Assembly (NCBI GenBank): GCA_017475805.1
Contig: JAFVEW010000324.1
Coordinates: forward strand, 1 to 17,482
Direction: 5' to 3'
DNA from: Synergistaceae bacterium
GTDB lineage: Bacteria > Synergistota > Synergistia > Synergistales > Aminobacteriaceae
DNA: 17,482 bases
Shown: positions 8,290 through 16,335 of the stretch, piece by piece
Layout of the letters: every line of letters starts with the position of its first letter
Numbering within the stretch: position 1 is the first letter of the stretch
The notes under the pieces: model-generated
Seen by the model: only the letters and a program-made list of their open reading frames with translations
Told to the model about the DNA's origin: nothing
The model's database searches: none
Program-made: the position numbers and the translations under genes

Positions 8290-9513
8290 TTAAAATATTT
8301 TTTTCAAAGCGTCAGTGAAATCTTCAATCAAGTCTTTTGAGTCTTCTATGCCGACGCTAACTCTTATAGTGTCATCGAAAACTCCTGCCGCTTCACATTG
8401 TTCTTGTGTGTTATCTCTGTGAATTGTTGAAGCCGGGTGTATAATGAGTGTACGAGTGTCGCCGATGCTTGTAGCTTTGACGGCGTATTTCAGCGCGTTA
8501 ATAAGTTTATAAGCCCGTTCTTTTGAGTTTGCCCGAAATGTTAAAATTCCTCCTCCCATTCCGCCCAGTTGGCTGGACGCTAATTTTTTGTTATCATTTA
8601 ATAGTGGATAATTAACATTAAGGTAAGAAAATTCATTTAATGCTTCAGCAAGAGCCTTAGCGTTTTCACAAATTCTTTCCATGCGAAGCCCAAGTGTTTC
8701 AAGTCCAATGACGTTTAAGAAAGCTGATAACGGAGCCATACAGCAGCCAATATTTTCAAGGGTCTCGTTTTTTAATTTTATTGTATAAGCTAACTTCCCA
8801 AATTTTTTATAATTTTCAAGAGCGATGAATTTTTCAAAATCAAATTCAAATTTTGCACCGTCAATTACAACTCCGCCGAGAGCATCGCCACTACCGTTAA
8901 TATATTTTGTAGTCGAATGAATGACTATATCAGCACCAAGCGCAATAGGATTAACGAGGTACGGTGTTACGGTCGTAGCGTCAACAATCAAGGGAATATT
9001 ATTTTTATGTGCAAGCTCTGAAATTTTTTTTATGTCCATAATTTCGAGCCCGGGATTGCTCAAAACTTCACCGAAAATTGCGCGGGTATTCCCATTAATT
9101 AACGGCTCTATATTGTCGGGCGTCATGCGATTAACATATCTCGGCGTTATTCCGAACTTCCTGAAATTTTCAAAAAGCTCGAGGCTTCCGCCGTATAATT
9201 TTGACGAAGCTATAAATTCATCGCCGCATGACAAAAAATTTAATATTGCAATCGTAATCGCCGACATTCCCGAAGAACACGCGGTCGCGGAGTATCCGCC
9301 CTCAATTTCATTAATCCGACGCTCGAATGCTGAAACGGTAGGATTAGCAATCCGGCTGTACGAATATCCGGGGGATTTATTGGCGAAAACTTTTTCAAGT
9401 TCTTCTGCTGTGTCATAACGAAAAGCGTTGACCTGCGCTATTTCAGGGAGCGTTGAACCCGAAGAATATTTTTTGACTGCTTGCCCGTGTAAAAGTTTCG
9501 TGTTAAATTTCAT
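8290..9513 (-). CDS. metY: O-acetylhomoserine sulfhydrylase MetY (PLP-dependent, HcyS-linked)
   Basis: A 407-aa Cys/Met-metabolism PLP enzyme. MKFNTKLLHG at the ATG of 9513 matches the family N-terminus, so this start is preferred to an in-frame TTG at 9534 that would overlap the upstream gene. YSYSRIANPTV (~50-60) is the usual substrate/PLP phosphate region, and DAT (178-180) is the PLP ring contact. K203 in HSTTKYINGSGD is the Schiff-base lysine. It would convert O-acetylhomoserine plus a sulfur donor to homocysteine. The gene lies directly ahead of hcyS, which points to thiocarboxylate rather than free sulfide as donor. Methionine gamma-lyase or cystathionine synthase activity is possible by homology but fits the context less well. 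No Shine-Dalgarno sequence is visible; it begins 4 bases after the upstream stop, probably by reinitiation. Confidence 0.9.
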   Translation of the reverse strand: MKFNTKLLHGQAVKKYSSGSTLPEIAQVNAFRYDTAEELEKVFANKSPGYSYSRIANPTVSAFERRINEIEGGYSATACSSGMSAITIAILNFLSCGDEFIASSKLYGGSLELFENFRKFGITPRYVNRMTPDNIEPLINGNTRAIFGEVLSNPGLEIMDIKKISELAHKNNIPLIVDATTVTPYLVNPIALGADIVIHSTTKYINGSGDALGGVVIDGAKFEFDFEKFIALENYKKFGKLAYTIKLKNETLENIGCCMAPLSAFLNVIGLETLGLRMERICENAKALAEALNEFSYLNVNYPLLNDNKKLASSQLGGMGGGILTFRANSKERAYKLINALKYAVKATSIGDTRTLIIHPASTIHRDNTQEQCEAAGVFDDTIRVSVGIEDSKDLIEDFTDALKKIF

Positions 9514-9517
9514 GATT

Positions 9518-9913
9518 TCAAATTGCGTCGGCAAAATAACAGATGTTTTGGCTACACTTGTTATCAGTGCTCAATCTTTCAGGCAAAATGTTTTCATTAG
9601 GATCATCAAAAAATTCCAAAGCATTTTTATATTCAGCCTTAGATTTTTTCCCAGACAAAATCCTAATTAAATTGCTATTTTGAAAAAGCAGGACTTGCGG
9701 CACTCCATTTAAGCCGAAACGCGAAAATAAGTTTCTCTCTTTCAAAGCGTCAACTTTTGCAAAAGTCCAGCTGTTAAAATTTTCGAGTCCTTCAAGCTCT
9801 ATTGAAACATCATGACAAGCACTGCAACCTTCTTTATGAAAAAAAATTACGGCTCGTTCTTCGTCATCATAAATAAGTTCGTCAAATTCCTCTTCAGTTA
9901 GATTTTTGTTCAT
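9518..9913 (-). CDS. Thioredoxin-like protein with a C-terminal Cys pair
   Basis: A 131-aa cytoplasmic protein starting at ATG 9913, whose ATGA overlaps the stop of the upstream hydrolase; GAGGAG is 8 bases before. The fold is thioredoxin-like: FFHKEGCSACHD has the redox pair C30/C33, and GVPQVLLF carries the cis-proline P72. After the domain a tail of ~40 residues ends in KCSQNIC (C120, C125), an extra cysteine pair not usual in thioredoxin. It may supply electrons or carry sulfur for the step between organosulfur import and MetY, or act as a dedicated reductant for the hydrolase product. No signal peptide is seen. The specific partner is unknown. Confidence 0.82.
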   Translation of the reverse strand: MNKNLTEEEFDELIYDDEERAVIFFHKEGCSACHDVSIELEGLENFNSWTFAKVDALKERNLFSRFGLNGVPQVLLFQNSNLIRILSGKKSKAEYKNALEFFDDPNENILPERLSTDNKCSQNICYFADAI

Positions 9914-11949
9914 TTTTCTGTCTCCTCTAAAATTTGATATATAGGCGCACCTTCGCATTCATGAGGCACACGGAGTCCAAGCAAAACAGAAATCGTAGGA
10001 GCTAAATCAACCTGACGGATTATTCTTTCGGTCCTAAATTTTTTCAAAATTCCTTCCCCTGATGCAATGAACACAGGCGTTACAGAAGTCCCGAAATATC
10101 CACGTGCAGTAGTGAGGCCGTCTCCGTGAAGCCTGTTATAGCCTTCTTCAATCGTAAAGAAAATATCTCCGCATTCTTTGCCGCCGAGCCCTAAAATTCT
10201 GCTGTCGCGGTTCCGTAAAGCCAGCCCGATGACTCTTTTGCCCGTGTTTTTGTCGCGGTAGTTATAAAGGTCAGAAATAATTTTTTCTTCGAGTTCATAT
10301 TTTTCTTCGGGATCAACGATTCCGTGAGCGTCGCGTCCCTTGAGATTTACATAAATATAATTGCTGCGTATTTGAACGGCTTTCGTGTTTTCCCAATCTA
10401 CTTCATCAATTTCTTTTCCGTTTTCGTCCTTTTTAAGAACCGTATAACCGAGCTCTTTCATTACTCCGAGATTGAGTCCGCCGTATTCTCCTATGTCAGG
10501 AGGAATATTTTCGCCGACAACAAGACCGTGGTCTGAAACAATAAAAACGCTCCAGCCTTCATCGAGATATTTCAAAAATTCTCCTAAATAATTGTCAGTC
10601 TGAATATAAATCTGCTCGATAAAATCCTGATAAATTTTTTCGTTTATTTTTTTCCATTCAGGCAGATTTTTGGCGAGATGCCAAAACTGATGTCCGGCAC
10701 AATCAACATTATGAAGATGCGTAAAGACTGCTTCATATCCGTTAGCGTCAATTAAATATTTAATACTTTCAGCTTGCCATTTATTGTAAATTTCCCATGA
10801 CGGAATGAAAATTTCTCTTACGAGTAAGTCATCTTCGCCTCCAATTAAACTTACAGGTGGCGGAAATCCAACAGAGTCTTTTACTTGAGCCAAAAGATAG
10901 GACGGACTCCACAGCGTATTATTAGATACGTCAAGAGCGTTGCTTATCCATAATTTTAGACTTGAACCATCTGGAGAAAGTTCAATTAATTTATAAGAAC
11001 GATTACACAAACATGTCATGCCGTTCTTAGTCGCGTCGTCTAAAATTCCGCTGACCATTTCGCCGACTTTAAGACTTACAATCGGAATTTCTGATTTTTT
11101 ATTTTTGAAAATTTTTACGGTTGAATAATTCCCTGTTTCGTCTTTAAGAATTAAAGCAATCCGCCGTTGGAGTCCGCCGGATAACAGTAAAGTAAATTCG
11201 AGAGAATCTTCGGGAGCGTTCGTCCATTTTTCCGCATTCTTAATCGGTGAGCTTACAACGTCATAACCGACTTTTGAGCCGATTACTAATTCAGAGTCCT
11301 CAAAGCCGTGAACATAAGTTCTAATCTCGTGTCCCTTGCGGGCTTCATCACCCCACCAAAGCTCCATCATTTCATCATCGGATTTTCCAGGAACAAGGGC
11401 TTCGACATCGTCGATGATGCAGCCTACCCCGGCAGGTTTATCAATTCTGGGAATATATTTTAATTTATCAATTTTTTTTGAGGCTATAATAATTTTTTCC
11501 CAATCCATCTGAGCTATACCCATGTTGACAGAGCCTGGCTGGGTTCCGTCAACGACGTGCAAAAAGGGACTGTTAGAACTAGGAGGCCACGATGAACCGG
11601 GCCAATGCCATACAAGTGTTTTTATTTTGGCTTCCGAAGTTACGTTCCAGATTTGTTCAGCTTCGCAAAATCTTGAATCCATGTTGTAAACAACGGCGTC
11701 AAGGCTTTCAGGGGATTGTCTCCAATAACATGTGATTCCGTGCGTTCCGGGATAAGCCCCGGTTGCTAGAGTTGTCCAGCATGGAGGCGTGATGGTCGGG
11801 ACAGCTCCCAGCATGTCAATATCTTCACGAGCAGACCCGTTTTCAAGATATTTTTTTATGTTCGGGAGCTTGCCTTCGTCAACAAGCCTTTTTGTCGTCC
11901 TTTGATCCATGCCGTCAATCCCAAGGACGAGAATTTTTTTACTTTTCAT
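9910..11949 (-). CDS. Alkaline-phosphatase-superfamily hydrolase (COG3379-type phosphohydrolase/phosphodiesterase)
   Basis: A 679-aa protein without a signal peptide, hence probably cytoplasmic. It opens LVLGIDGMD, with D12 as first metal ligand. TITPPCWTTLATGAYPGTHG places T54 where the superfamily nucleophile lies. Later metal ligands are visible as NVDCAGH (D416, H420), SDHG (D473, H474) and RLHGDG (H608), so the two-metal site looks complete. A long insertion of roughly residues 200-370 separates the halves. No sulfatase C/S-x-P-x-R signature is present. Members hydrolyse phosphate, sulfate or phosphonate esters, and phosphonoacetate hydrolase breaks a C-P bond. It overlaps tauB (ATGA) and the thioredoxin gene (ATGA), so it is made in step with the sulfonate importer. 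A role in releasing sulfur from the imported compound is inferred, not shown. Confidence 0.85.
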   Translation of the reverse strand: MKSKKILVLGIDGMDQRTTKRLVDEGKLPNIKKYLENGSAREDIDMLGAVPTITPPCWTTLATGAYPGTHGITCYWRQSPESLDAVVYNMDSRFCEAEQIWNVTSEAKIKTLVWHWPGSSWPPSSNSPFLHVVDGTQPGSVNMGIAQMDWEKIIIASKKIDKLKYIPRIDKPAGVGCIIDDVEALVPGKSDDEMMELWWGDEARKGHEIRTYVHGFEDSELVIGSKVGYDVVSSPIKNAEKWTNAPEDSLEFTLLLSGGLQRRIALILKDETGNYSTVKIFKNKKSEIPIVSLKVGEMVSGILDDATKNGMTCLCNRSYKLIELSPDGSSLKLWISNALDVSNNTLWSPSYLLAQVKDSVGFPPPVSLIGGEDDLLVREIFIPSWEIYNKWQAESIKYLIDANGYEAVFTHLHNVDCAGHQFWHLAKNLPEWKKINEKIYQDFIEQIYIQTDNYLGEFLKYLDEGWSVFIVSDHGLVVGENIPPDIGEYGGLNLGVMKELGYTVLKKDENGKEIDEVDWENTKAVQIRSNYIYVNLKGRDAHGIVDPEEKYELEEKIISDLYNYRDKNTGKRVIGLALRNRDSRILGLGGKECGDIFFTIEEGYNRLHGDGLTTARGYFGTSVTPVFIASGEGILKKFRTERIIRQVDLAPTISVLLGLRVPHECEGAPIYQILEETEK

Positions 11950-12758
11950 GCCGCTACTAGCCTGCCTATTCTTATGTCTTCTTCGCTTTGGATCATTGAG
12001 ATAATATCGTCCCGTACTTCACGGTAATTTTTCGTGTTTCTGATGTTCCATGAATTTAACTCGACGCCGCTTTCAAGCAAAGGATTGGCATAATCGGCGT
12101 GAATCCTGCCGGGCTTGGCTTTCATCACGACAATTCTTTGCGCGAGCAGCAGCGCTTCATCGACATCATGAGTAATAAACAGGAAAGATTTTTTCGATTT
12201 TTCCCAGATTGACTTAATGTGTTCCTGAAGTTTTTCGCGTGTCAGGGCGTCAAGCGCGCTGAAAGGTTCATCGAACAGGACAACTCTAGGATCCGGTGCT
12301 AATGTCCTCGCGATTGTGGCTCTCTGCCTCATGCCGCCGGATAATTGGTGAGGATATTTTTTCGCAGCGTCTTCGAGTCCGACCATTTCGAGGTAGTGCA
12401 TGATAATTTCTTTACGTTCTTTTGGTGTTAATTTTTTTCTCATAAGGCCGAACTCGACATTTTTATAAACTGTCAGCCACGGGAATAAGTTTTGCTGCTG
12501 AAAGACAACGCCTACATCGCTCGAAGGTCTCGTGAAATCTTCGCCATTGAATAAAACTCTGCCTTCGCTGGGACGGACATACCCCGCCATGATATTTAAT
12601 AATGAAGTTTTTCCGCAGCCGCTTGAACCGAGCAGACAGATAAAATCGCCGTCATGCGCTGTTAGGTTAATATCCTGTAGTGCGTGGAAATATCCGCGTC
12701 CTTGCTTGAAATTCATTTCAACGTGTTTAAGGTCAAGAATTGCCGTTTTGTCAGCCAT
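11946..12758 (-). CDS. tauB: TauB/SsuB-family sulfonate ABC transporter ATPase
   Basis: A 270-aa ABC ATPase of the nitrate/sulfonate/taurine importer family. Walker A is GSSGCGKTS (44-52), followed by the Q-loop at Q87, the signature LSGGMRQR (139-146), Walker B VVLFDEP (159-165) and the switch histidine H197 in ITHD. MADKTAILDL starts at 12758 with GGAGG 10 bases upstream and 2 bases after the tauA stop. It would power import by the TauC permease. The C-terminal end overlaps the start of the AlkP-superfamily gene by ATGA. The family assignment is firm; the taurine label follows the companion binding protein. Confidence 0.93.
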   Translation of the reverse strand: MADKTAILDLKHVEMNFKQGRGYFHALQDINLTAHDGDFICLLGSSGCGKTSLLNIMAGYVRPSEGRVLFNGEDFTRPSSDVGVVFQQQNLFPWLTVYKNVEFGLMRKKLTPKERKEIIMHYLEMVGLEDAAKKYPHQLSGGMRQRATIARTLAPDPRVVLFDEPFSALDALTREKLQEHIKSIWEKSKKSFLFITHDVDEALLLAQRIVVMKAKPGRIHADYANPLLESGVELNSWNIRNTKNYREVRDDIISMIQSEEDIRIGRLVAA

Positions 12759-12760
12759 GA

Positions 12761-13834
12761 TTATTTTTCCTCCTGATAAAGTTCAGATAATATCGCCTGA
12801 TTAATAACGCTCTGATCTGGCTTTCTACTTATGCTGTTCTGTTCAAATAAAAAATTTCCTGTCGCTAAAAGAGTAGTCTGTAATTCTCCGCCGTCTTTGA
12901 AATAAAAAGGTTGTTCGGATTTATCCTTAACGATAATTTCATTCATTGCTACCGTTGTGTCTTTCACGGAAAGCCCCAAACCTTTTGCCATGAGTTCGGC
13001 TGCTTTTTCCGGCTCTTTCCTGTATGAATTCACGGCTTCATCAAGAATATTGATATACTCCCTCACGATTTCCGGGTAAGTTTCGTAGAACTTCGTGCTC
13101 ACTATTCCAATTTCCGCAGTAAGTCCTCCGACTTTTGCAGCGTCAGCAGAACTCGCTAGCTGTTCGCCGTCTGCTTCGATAAGCTGCGATTTAACAGATT
13201 CCCATATATAAGCTCCGTCAATATCTCCTCTTTGCCATGCTGCGAAAATATCAGGTCCTGTCATATCCAGTAACGTAAAATCAGAAACTTTTATTTCGTT
13301 AGCTTTCAAAAGGTTCAAAAAAGCAAAATGTGAAGTTGTTCCGAAAGGCACGGCTATAATTTTGCCTTTAAGGTCAGAGATAGTTTTTATACCGGAAGTT
13401 TTTTTCACAATGATACCTTCGCTTTCACCTATTACGTCATGAAGGTAGAACACTTTGAACGGGTAATTGTTGACGATGCCCATTGTTGCAGGAGGTGTCC
13501 CGATAGTTGCGAACTCAAGCGAGCCTGACTGCATTGCCGTGAGAATATCCGTGCCCGACTGAAATTCGAGCCATTCAATTTTTATGCCGGGGAACGCTTT
13601 TTGAAAAGTTCCCGTTTCTTTAACTAAAAGCTCGCCGTTTGGAGATTCCCAATAACCCATAGTAATTTTTATGGGCAGTGAAGGGCTCATATTATTGTTA
13701 TCCGATGCCTGCTTGTCATAAACGCCCAAACTCCTCAATTTATTGTCATACTGTTCTTGATTGGAGGTCATAAATTCATAAGCGCAAAAAGCCAGCAACA
13801 CAAACAAGATAAATACAGTTATTAATTTTTTCAT
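12761..13834 (-). CDS. tauA: TauA-like taurine/sulfonate substrate-binding protein
   Basis: A 357-aa extracytoplasmic binding protein. A hydrophobic N-terminal segment (residues 4-19) is a signal peptide or anchor; C17 follows L-A-F, a poor lipobox, so lipidation is uncertain. About 30 polar residues link it to the binding domain that begins near 55 (ITMGYWESPNGE). IGTPPATMGI (~111-120), IAVPFGTTSHFAFL (~160-173) and AAWQRGDIDGAYIW (~198-211) closely recall taurine-binding TauA proteins. Taurine or a related short sulfonate is thus the best guess for the ligand. A further sulfonate or sulfate ester remains possible. AAGGAG precedes the ATG at 13834. Between tauC and tauB, it completes the importer. 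Confidence 0.9.
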   Translation of the reverse strand: MKKLITVFILFVLLAFCAYEFMTSNQEQYDNKLRSLGVYDKQASDNNNMSPSLPIKITMGYWESPNGELLVKETGTFQKAFPGIKIEWLEFQSGTDILTAMQSGSLEFATIGTPPATMGIVNNYPFKVFYLHDVIGESEGIIVKKTSGIKTISDLKGKIIAVPFGTTSHFAFLNLLKANEIKVSDFTLLDMTGPDIFAAWQRGDIDGAYIWESVKSQLIEADGEQLASSADAAKVGGLTAEIGIVSTKFYETYPEIVREYINILDEAVNSYRKEPEKAAELMAKGLGLSVKDTTVAMNEIIVKDKSEQPFYFKDGGELQTTLLATGNFLFEQNSISRKPDQSVINQAILSELYQEEK

Positions 13835-13849
13835 TATTATTTTTCTCCT

Positions 13850-14647
13850 TTATTCTGTTTCGTTCTGCCACGGTGTAACTAGTTTGATTAACTGACGCAG
13901 AATCGAATCTATTAAAATCGCTATCAGTCCCATTATGATTATTCCGAAATAGACTGTTGAGTACATTATGTATTTGCTTGCGTCCAGAACCATCCAGCCG
14001 ATTCCAGAAGCCGAAGCGACCATTTCAGCCGCAACAAGCGTGGCGTAAGCAACTCCTACTGCTGTCCTAAGTCCCGTCAAAATATCAGGAAGAGCCGACG
14101 GAAAAATAACTTTGAAAAATAACGTAAGATTATCAGCTCCAAGCGAACGCGCACCGTTAATTCTGTCTTTAGGGATTCTCTGAACGCCAAAAACCGCTTG
14201 AATGAAAATCGGGGCAAAAGCACTTAAAAACAACAGCGCGATTTTTGATTCATCTCCAATCCCAAGCCATAAAACTATTAAAGTGTTATAAGCGAGCGGA
14301 GGCAGTGCCCTATAAAATTCAATAAAAGGATCAAGGATCGCGAGAACTGTTTTACTTGTTCCGCAAATAAGTCCCAACATTGAAGCCGCGAAAAAAGCGA
14401 GCGTAACCGCGATAAGCAGTCTTTTCATGCTGGCTCCGATATGATAAAGCAACGAATAACCTTTATAACCTTCACGCACCGTTAAAATAAATGCGTCCCA
14501 AACTGAATCAATAGGAGGAATGAAAACAGGATTAAAGACATTCAGAACACTTCCAAGCCACCACAATATAATCAAGACGATAACTGAGGCGAAAGATATC
14601 AGGCTGTATTTATGTCTCTGAATAAATATAAAAAATCCGTCAGACAT
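13850..14647 (-). CDS. tauC: TauC/SsuC-family sulfonate ABC transporter permease
   Basis: A 265-aa inner-membrane protein with about six hydrophobic segments, the first at ~15-35. The EAA loop that contacts the ATPase is visible as NGARSLGADNLTLFF followed by PSALPDILTGLR (~165-194). The start is taken as ATG 14647, with AGGAAGG 9 bases upstream; an ATG at 14653 would leave only 3 bases. The first codons overlap the end of the 91-aa membrane protein gene by 8 bases. With TauA and TauB it forms a standard importer of the nitrate/taurine family. Gene order permease, binding protein, ATPase is intact. Confidence 0.93.
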   Translation of the reverse strand: MSDGFFIFIQRHKYSLISFASVIVLIILWWLGSVLNVFNPVFIPPIDSVWDAFILTVREGYKGYSLLYHIGASMKRLLIAVTLAFFAASMLGLICGTSKTVLAILDPFIEFYRALPPLAYNTLIVLWLGIGDESKIALLFLSAFAPIFIQAVFGVQRIPKDRINGARSLGADNLTLFFKVIFPSALPDILTGLRTAVGVAYATLVAAEMVASASGIGWMVLDASKYIMYSTVYFGIIIMGLIAILIDSILRQLIKLVTPWQNETE

Positions 14648-14915
14648 TTCCATCAACCTTCCTGTCCATAAGCAGCCATAATCTATAAGCGACGGCTCCC
14701 CATGCGAAAAATAAAATCATGATTAACCACGAAGGAACTTGGGAAACATAAAAATTTTTATCGAACCATTTTTCAAAACCCGGCATGTCGGCGTAATAAT
14801 ATGCGCCTGCTCCAAAATCGAGGGAGTCGTCAAGCCCTAAGCTATTTATCATTATGTAAGCGGCAACTGCTAAGACAATCGCCGCCGTTAAAAAAATAAA
14901 AAATTTCCTACTCAT
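14640..14915 (-). CDS. Small two-helix membrane protein of unknown function
   Basis: A 91-aa protein not assigned to a family. It has a hydrophobic helix at residues ~4-24 (FFIFLTAAIVLAVAAYIMI), then a ~35-residue loop rich in Asp and aromatic residues (LDFGAGAYYYADMPGFEKWF). A second helix follows at ~62-82, then a short charged tail (DRKVDGNV). The loop between helices would lie outside the membrane if both termini are inside. It starts 3 bases after the exporter stop and overlaps tauC by 8 bases, so it is clearly expressed with the transporters. It may be an accessory subunit of the importer or exporter. Intact reading frame and coupling on both sides support it as a real gene. Confidence 0.8.
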   Translation of the reverse strand: MSRKFFIFLTAAIVLAVAAYIMINSLGLDDSLDFGAGAYYYADMPGFEKWFDKNFYVSQVPSWLIMILFFAWGAVAYRLWLLMDRKVDGNV

Positions 14916-14918
14916 ATC

Positions 14919-16259
14919 TCAAAGTGCAAGATTCGGAATTGGGAAAAATTTTCCTGATAAAAGAAAATACACAGCAGCAAAAGTCAAGATGATATTAAAT
15001 AACTGTCCAATTATATAAAGCGTTAAGGCTTTACCTGAAGCAAGAGAACCTTTTAATTCTCTGAAGTTCGTATCGAGGCCGATGCTCGTAAAAGCTAAGA
15101 CGAACGCCCAGTTTTTATATTGATCTAAGACTTTATTAATCGCGCTTACATTCCCTTTTCCGACTAACGGAAGAAAAACGAATGACGCAATGATCGAAGC
15201 CGCGAAAAATCCTAAAATGAATTTCGGAAGCCTGTACCAAATATCAGCCGCCGTAACTTCATTATCAGATGCCGAATTTCTTTCAACTCTTGTGGCGAAG
15301 AATACAGCAACTGCAAAAGCAATAAATCCTATTAAAATATTTTGAATCGATTTAACTAAAACAGCCGAAGTTTGAGCGAGTTTTCCTAAAGCTGTACCTG
15401 CGACTGTAACTGCGCCCGTAGAGTCAACGGTACCGCCGATTAAGGCTCCGCCCATAAGTTCATTGATGCCGAGAGCTCGAATTATCACGGGTTCAAGCAC
15501 CATCATGATGACCGTGAAAATTATCGAGATTGAAACCGCGAGAGATAAATCTTCTTTCTTTGCCTTCGATGCCGCCGCCGAAGCGATTGCCGCGCTTGTT
15601 CCGCAAACACTTGTTGCAGTGGCTATCGTAATCACAAAAGGCTTGTTATCAATCTTAAGGACTTTAACTCCGAACCACCACATAAATAAAATTACTATCG
15701 GTGTTACGACCCAAGCAATTCCAAGTCCATAAAGGCCAAAATTTATTATGTTCGAGAACAAAACAGAAAATCCCATTATGACAAGCCCAGCTTTAATATA
15801 ATATTCTGTCTGGACAGCAGGCTTTAACCACGCCGGAACTCCGATTGTATTTGATATAATAAGCCCAAGAATTAACGCGAAGAAAGCCCATTCAAGATAC
15901 CTGTTAAAAGTGTATTCAGCACTTATAACACGTACTAATATAGCAAGCACAAACAATACAGTAAATGCTACAAAAAATTTGAGTGGGTTTTCTTTTTTCA
16001 AAACTGCTCCCACAGTAAACAGAAATCCAAGAACAAAATAAGTTCTGAGCAATTTTGTGAATAAGCCGGAATTTAATTGCGCGGAAAAATCCGTTCCGTT
16101 ACCCCATGTCGAAAATGTCGCAGCACTGAAATCAAATTCGCCGCTTAAAACACTATAAGCCCCGACAGCTATTATCAAAAAGCCAATCCAGTTAGCCAGG
16201 GCATCTTCAGAGCTCCATAGAGAACTAAGACGAAATTTTTTATTGTCTGTATTTGACAA
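14919..16259 (-). CDS. yeiH: YeiH-family putative sulfate/sulfite exporter
   Basis: A 446-aa membrane protein with roughly 11-12 hydrophobic segments, of the PF03601 (YeiH, 'putative sulfate exporter') family. Conserved stretches are ATATSVCGTSAAIASAAASK, where a GTSA loop follows a cysteine, and LIGGTVDSTGAVTVAGTALG. It is longer than the ~350-aa E. coli YeiH, with an N-terminal part of about 70 residues. The start is a TTG at 16259, supported by GAGG (16271-16268) 8 bases upstream. It is the first gene of the operon and lies just downstream of a LysR gene, as often seen in this family. It may export surplus sulfite or sulfate from sulfonate use. Substrate and direction are inferred from family naming, which itself is weakly established. 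Confidence 0.85.
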   Translation of the reverse strand: MSNTDNKKFRLSSLWSSEDALANWIGFLIIAVGAYSVLSGEFDFSAATFSTWGNGTDFSAQLNSGLFTKLLRTYFVLGFLFTVGAVLKKENPLKFFVAFTVLFVLAILVRVISAEYTFNRYLEWAFFALILGLIISNTIGVPAWLKPAVQTEYYIKAGLVIMGFSVLFSNIINFGLYGLGIAWVVTPIVILFMWWFGVKVLKIDNKPFVITIATATSVCGTSAAIASAAASKAKKEDLSLAVSISIIFTVIMMVLEPVIIRALGINELMGGALIGGTVDSTGAVTVAGTALGKLAQTSAVLVKSIQNILIGFIAFAVAVFFATRVERNSASDNEVTAADIWYRLPKFILGFFAASIIASFVFLPLVGKGNVSAINKVLDQYKNWAFVLAFTSIGLDTNFRELKGSLASGKALTLYIIGQLFNIILTFAAVYFLLSGKFFPIPNLAL

Positions 16260-16289
16260 CTAAATCACCTCAAATTTTAATTTTCAGAA

Positions 16290-16317
16290 ATTTTATTAAA
16301 ATCGGATTACTTGTCTA
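16290..16317 (-). promoter_or_regulatory. Predicted sigma-70 promoter of the sulfur-copper operon
   Basis: On the minus strand TAGACA (complement of 16312-16317) stands 16 bases before TAAAAT (complement of 16290-16295). These are five-of-six matches to TTGACA and TATAAT. A start near 16283 would leave a leader of about 24 bases before the yeiH TTG. It is the only clear promoter between the LysR gene and yeiH. Confidence 0.65.
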
Positions 16318-16335
16318 ATACAGCTTTCTGCCATT

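Noticed and set aside
9514..9534. TTG start for metY seven codons upstream
   Set aside because: It overlaps the thioredoxin-like gene, and MKFNTKLLHG at 9513 fits the family N-terminus.
13784..13834. Lipoprotein signal in the TauA-like protein
   Set aside because: C17 is preceded by Leu-Ala-Phe; Phe at -1 is not accepted in a usual lipobox. A cleaved or uncleaved hydrophobic segment is the safer call.
16274..16302. AT-rich inverted repeat (ATTTTAAT / ATTAAAAT) near the yeiH leader
   Set aside because: It overlaps the predicted -10 box, is made only of A and T, and has no following T-run on the relevant strand. It is more likely chance than an attenuator or terminator.
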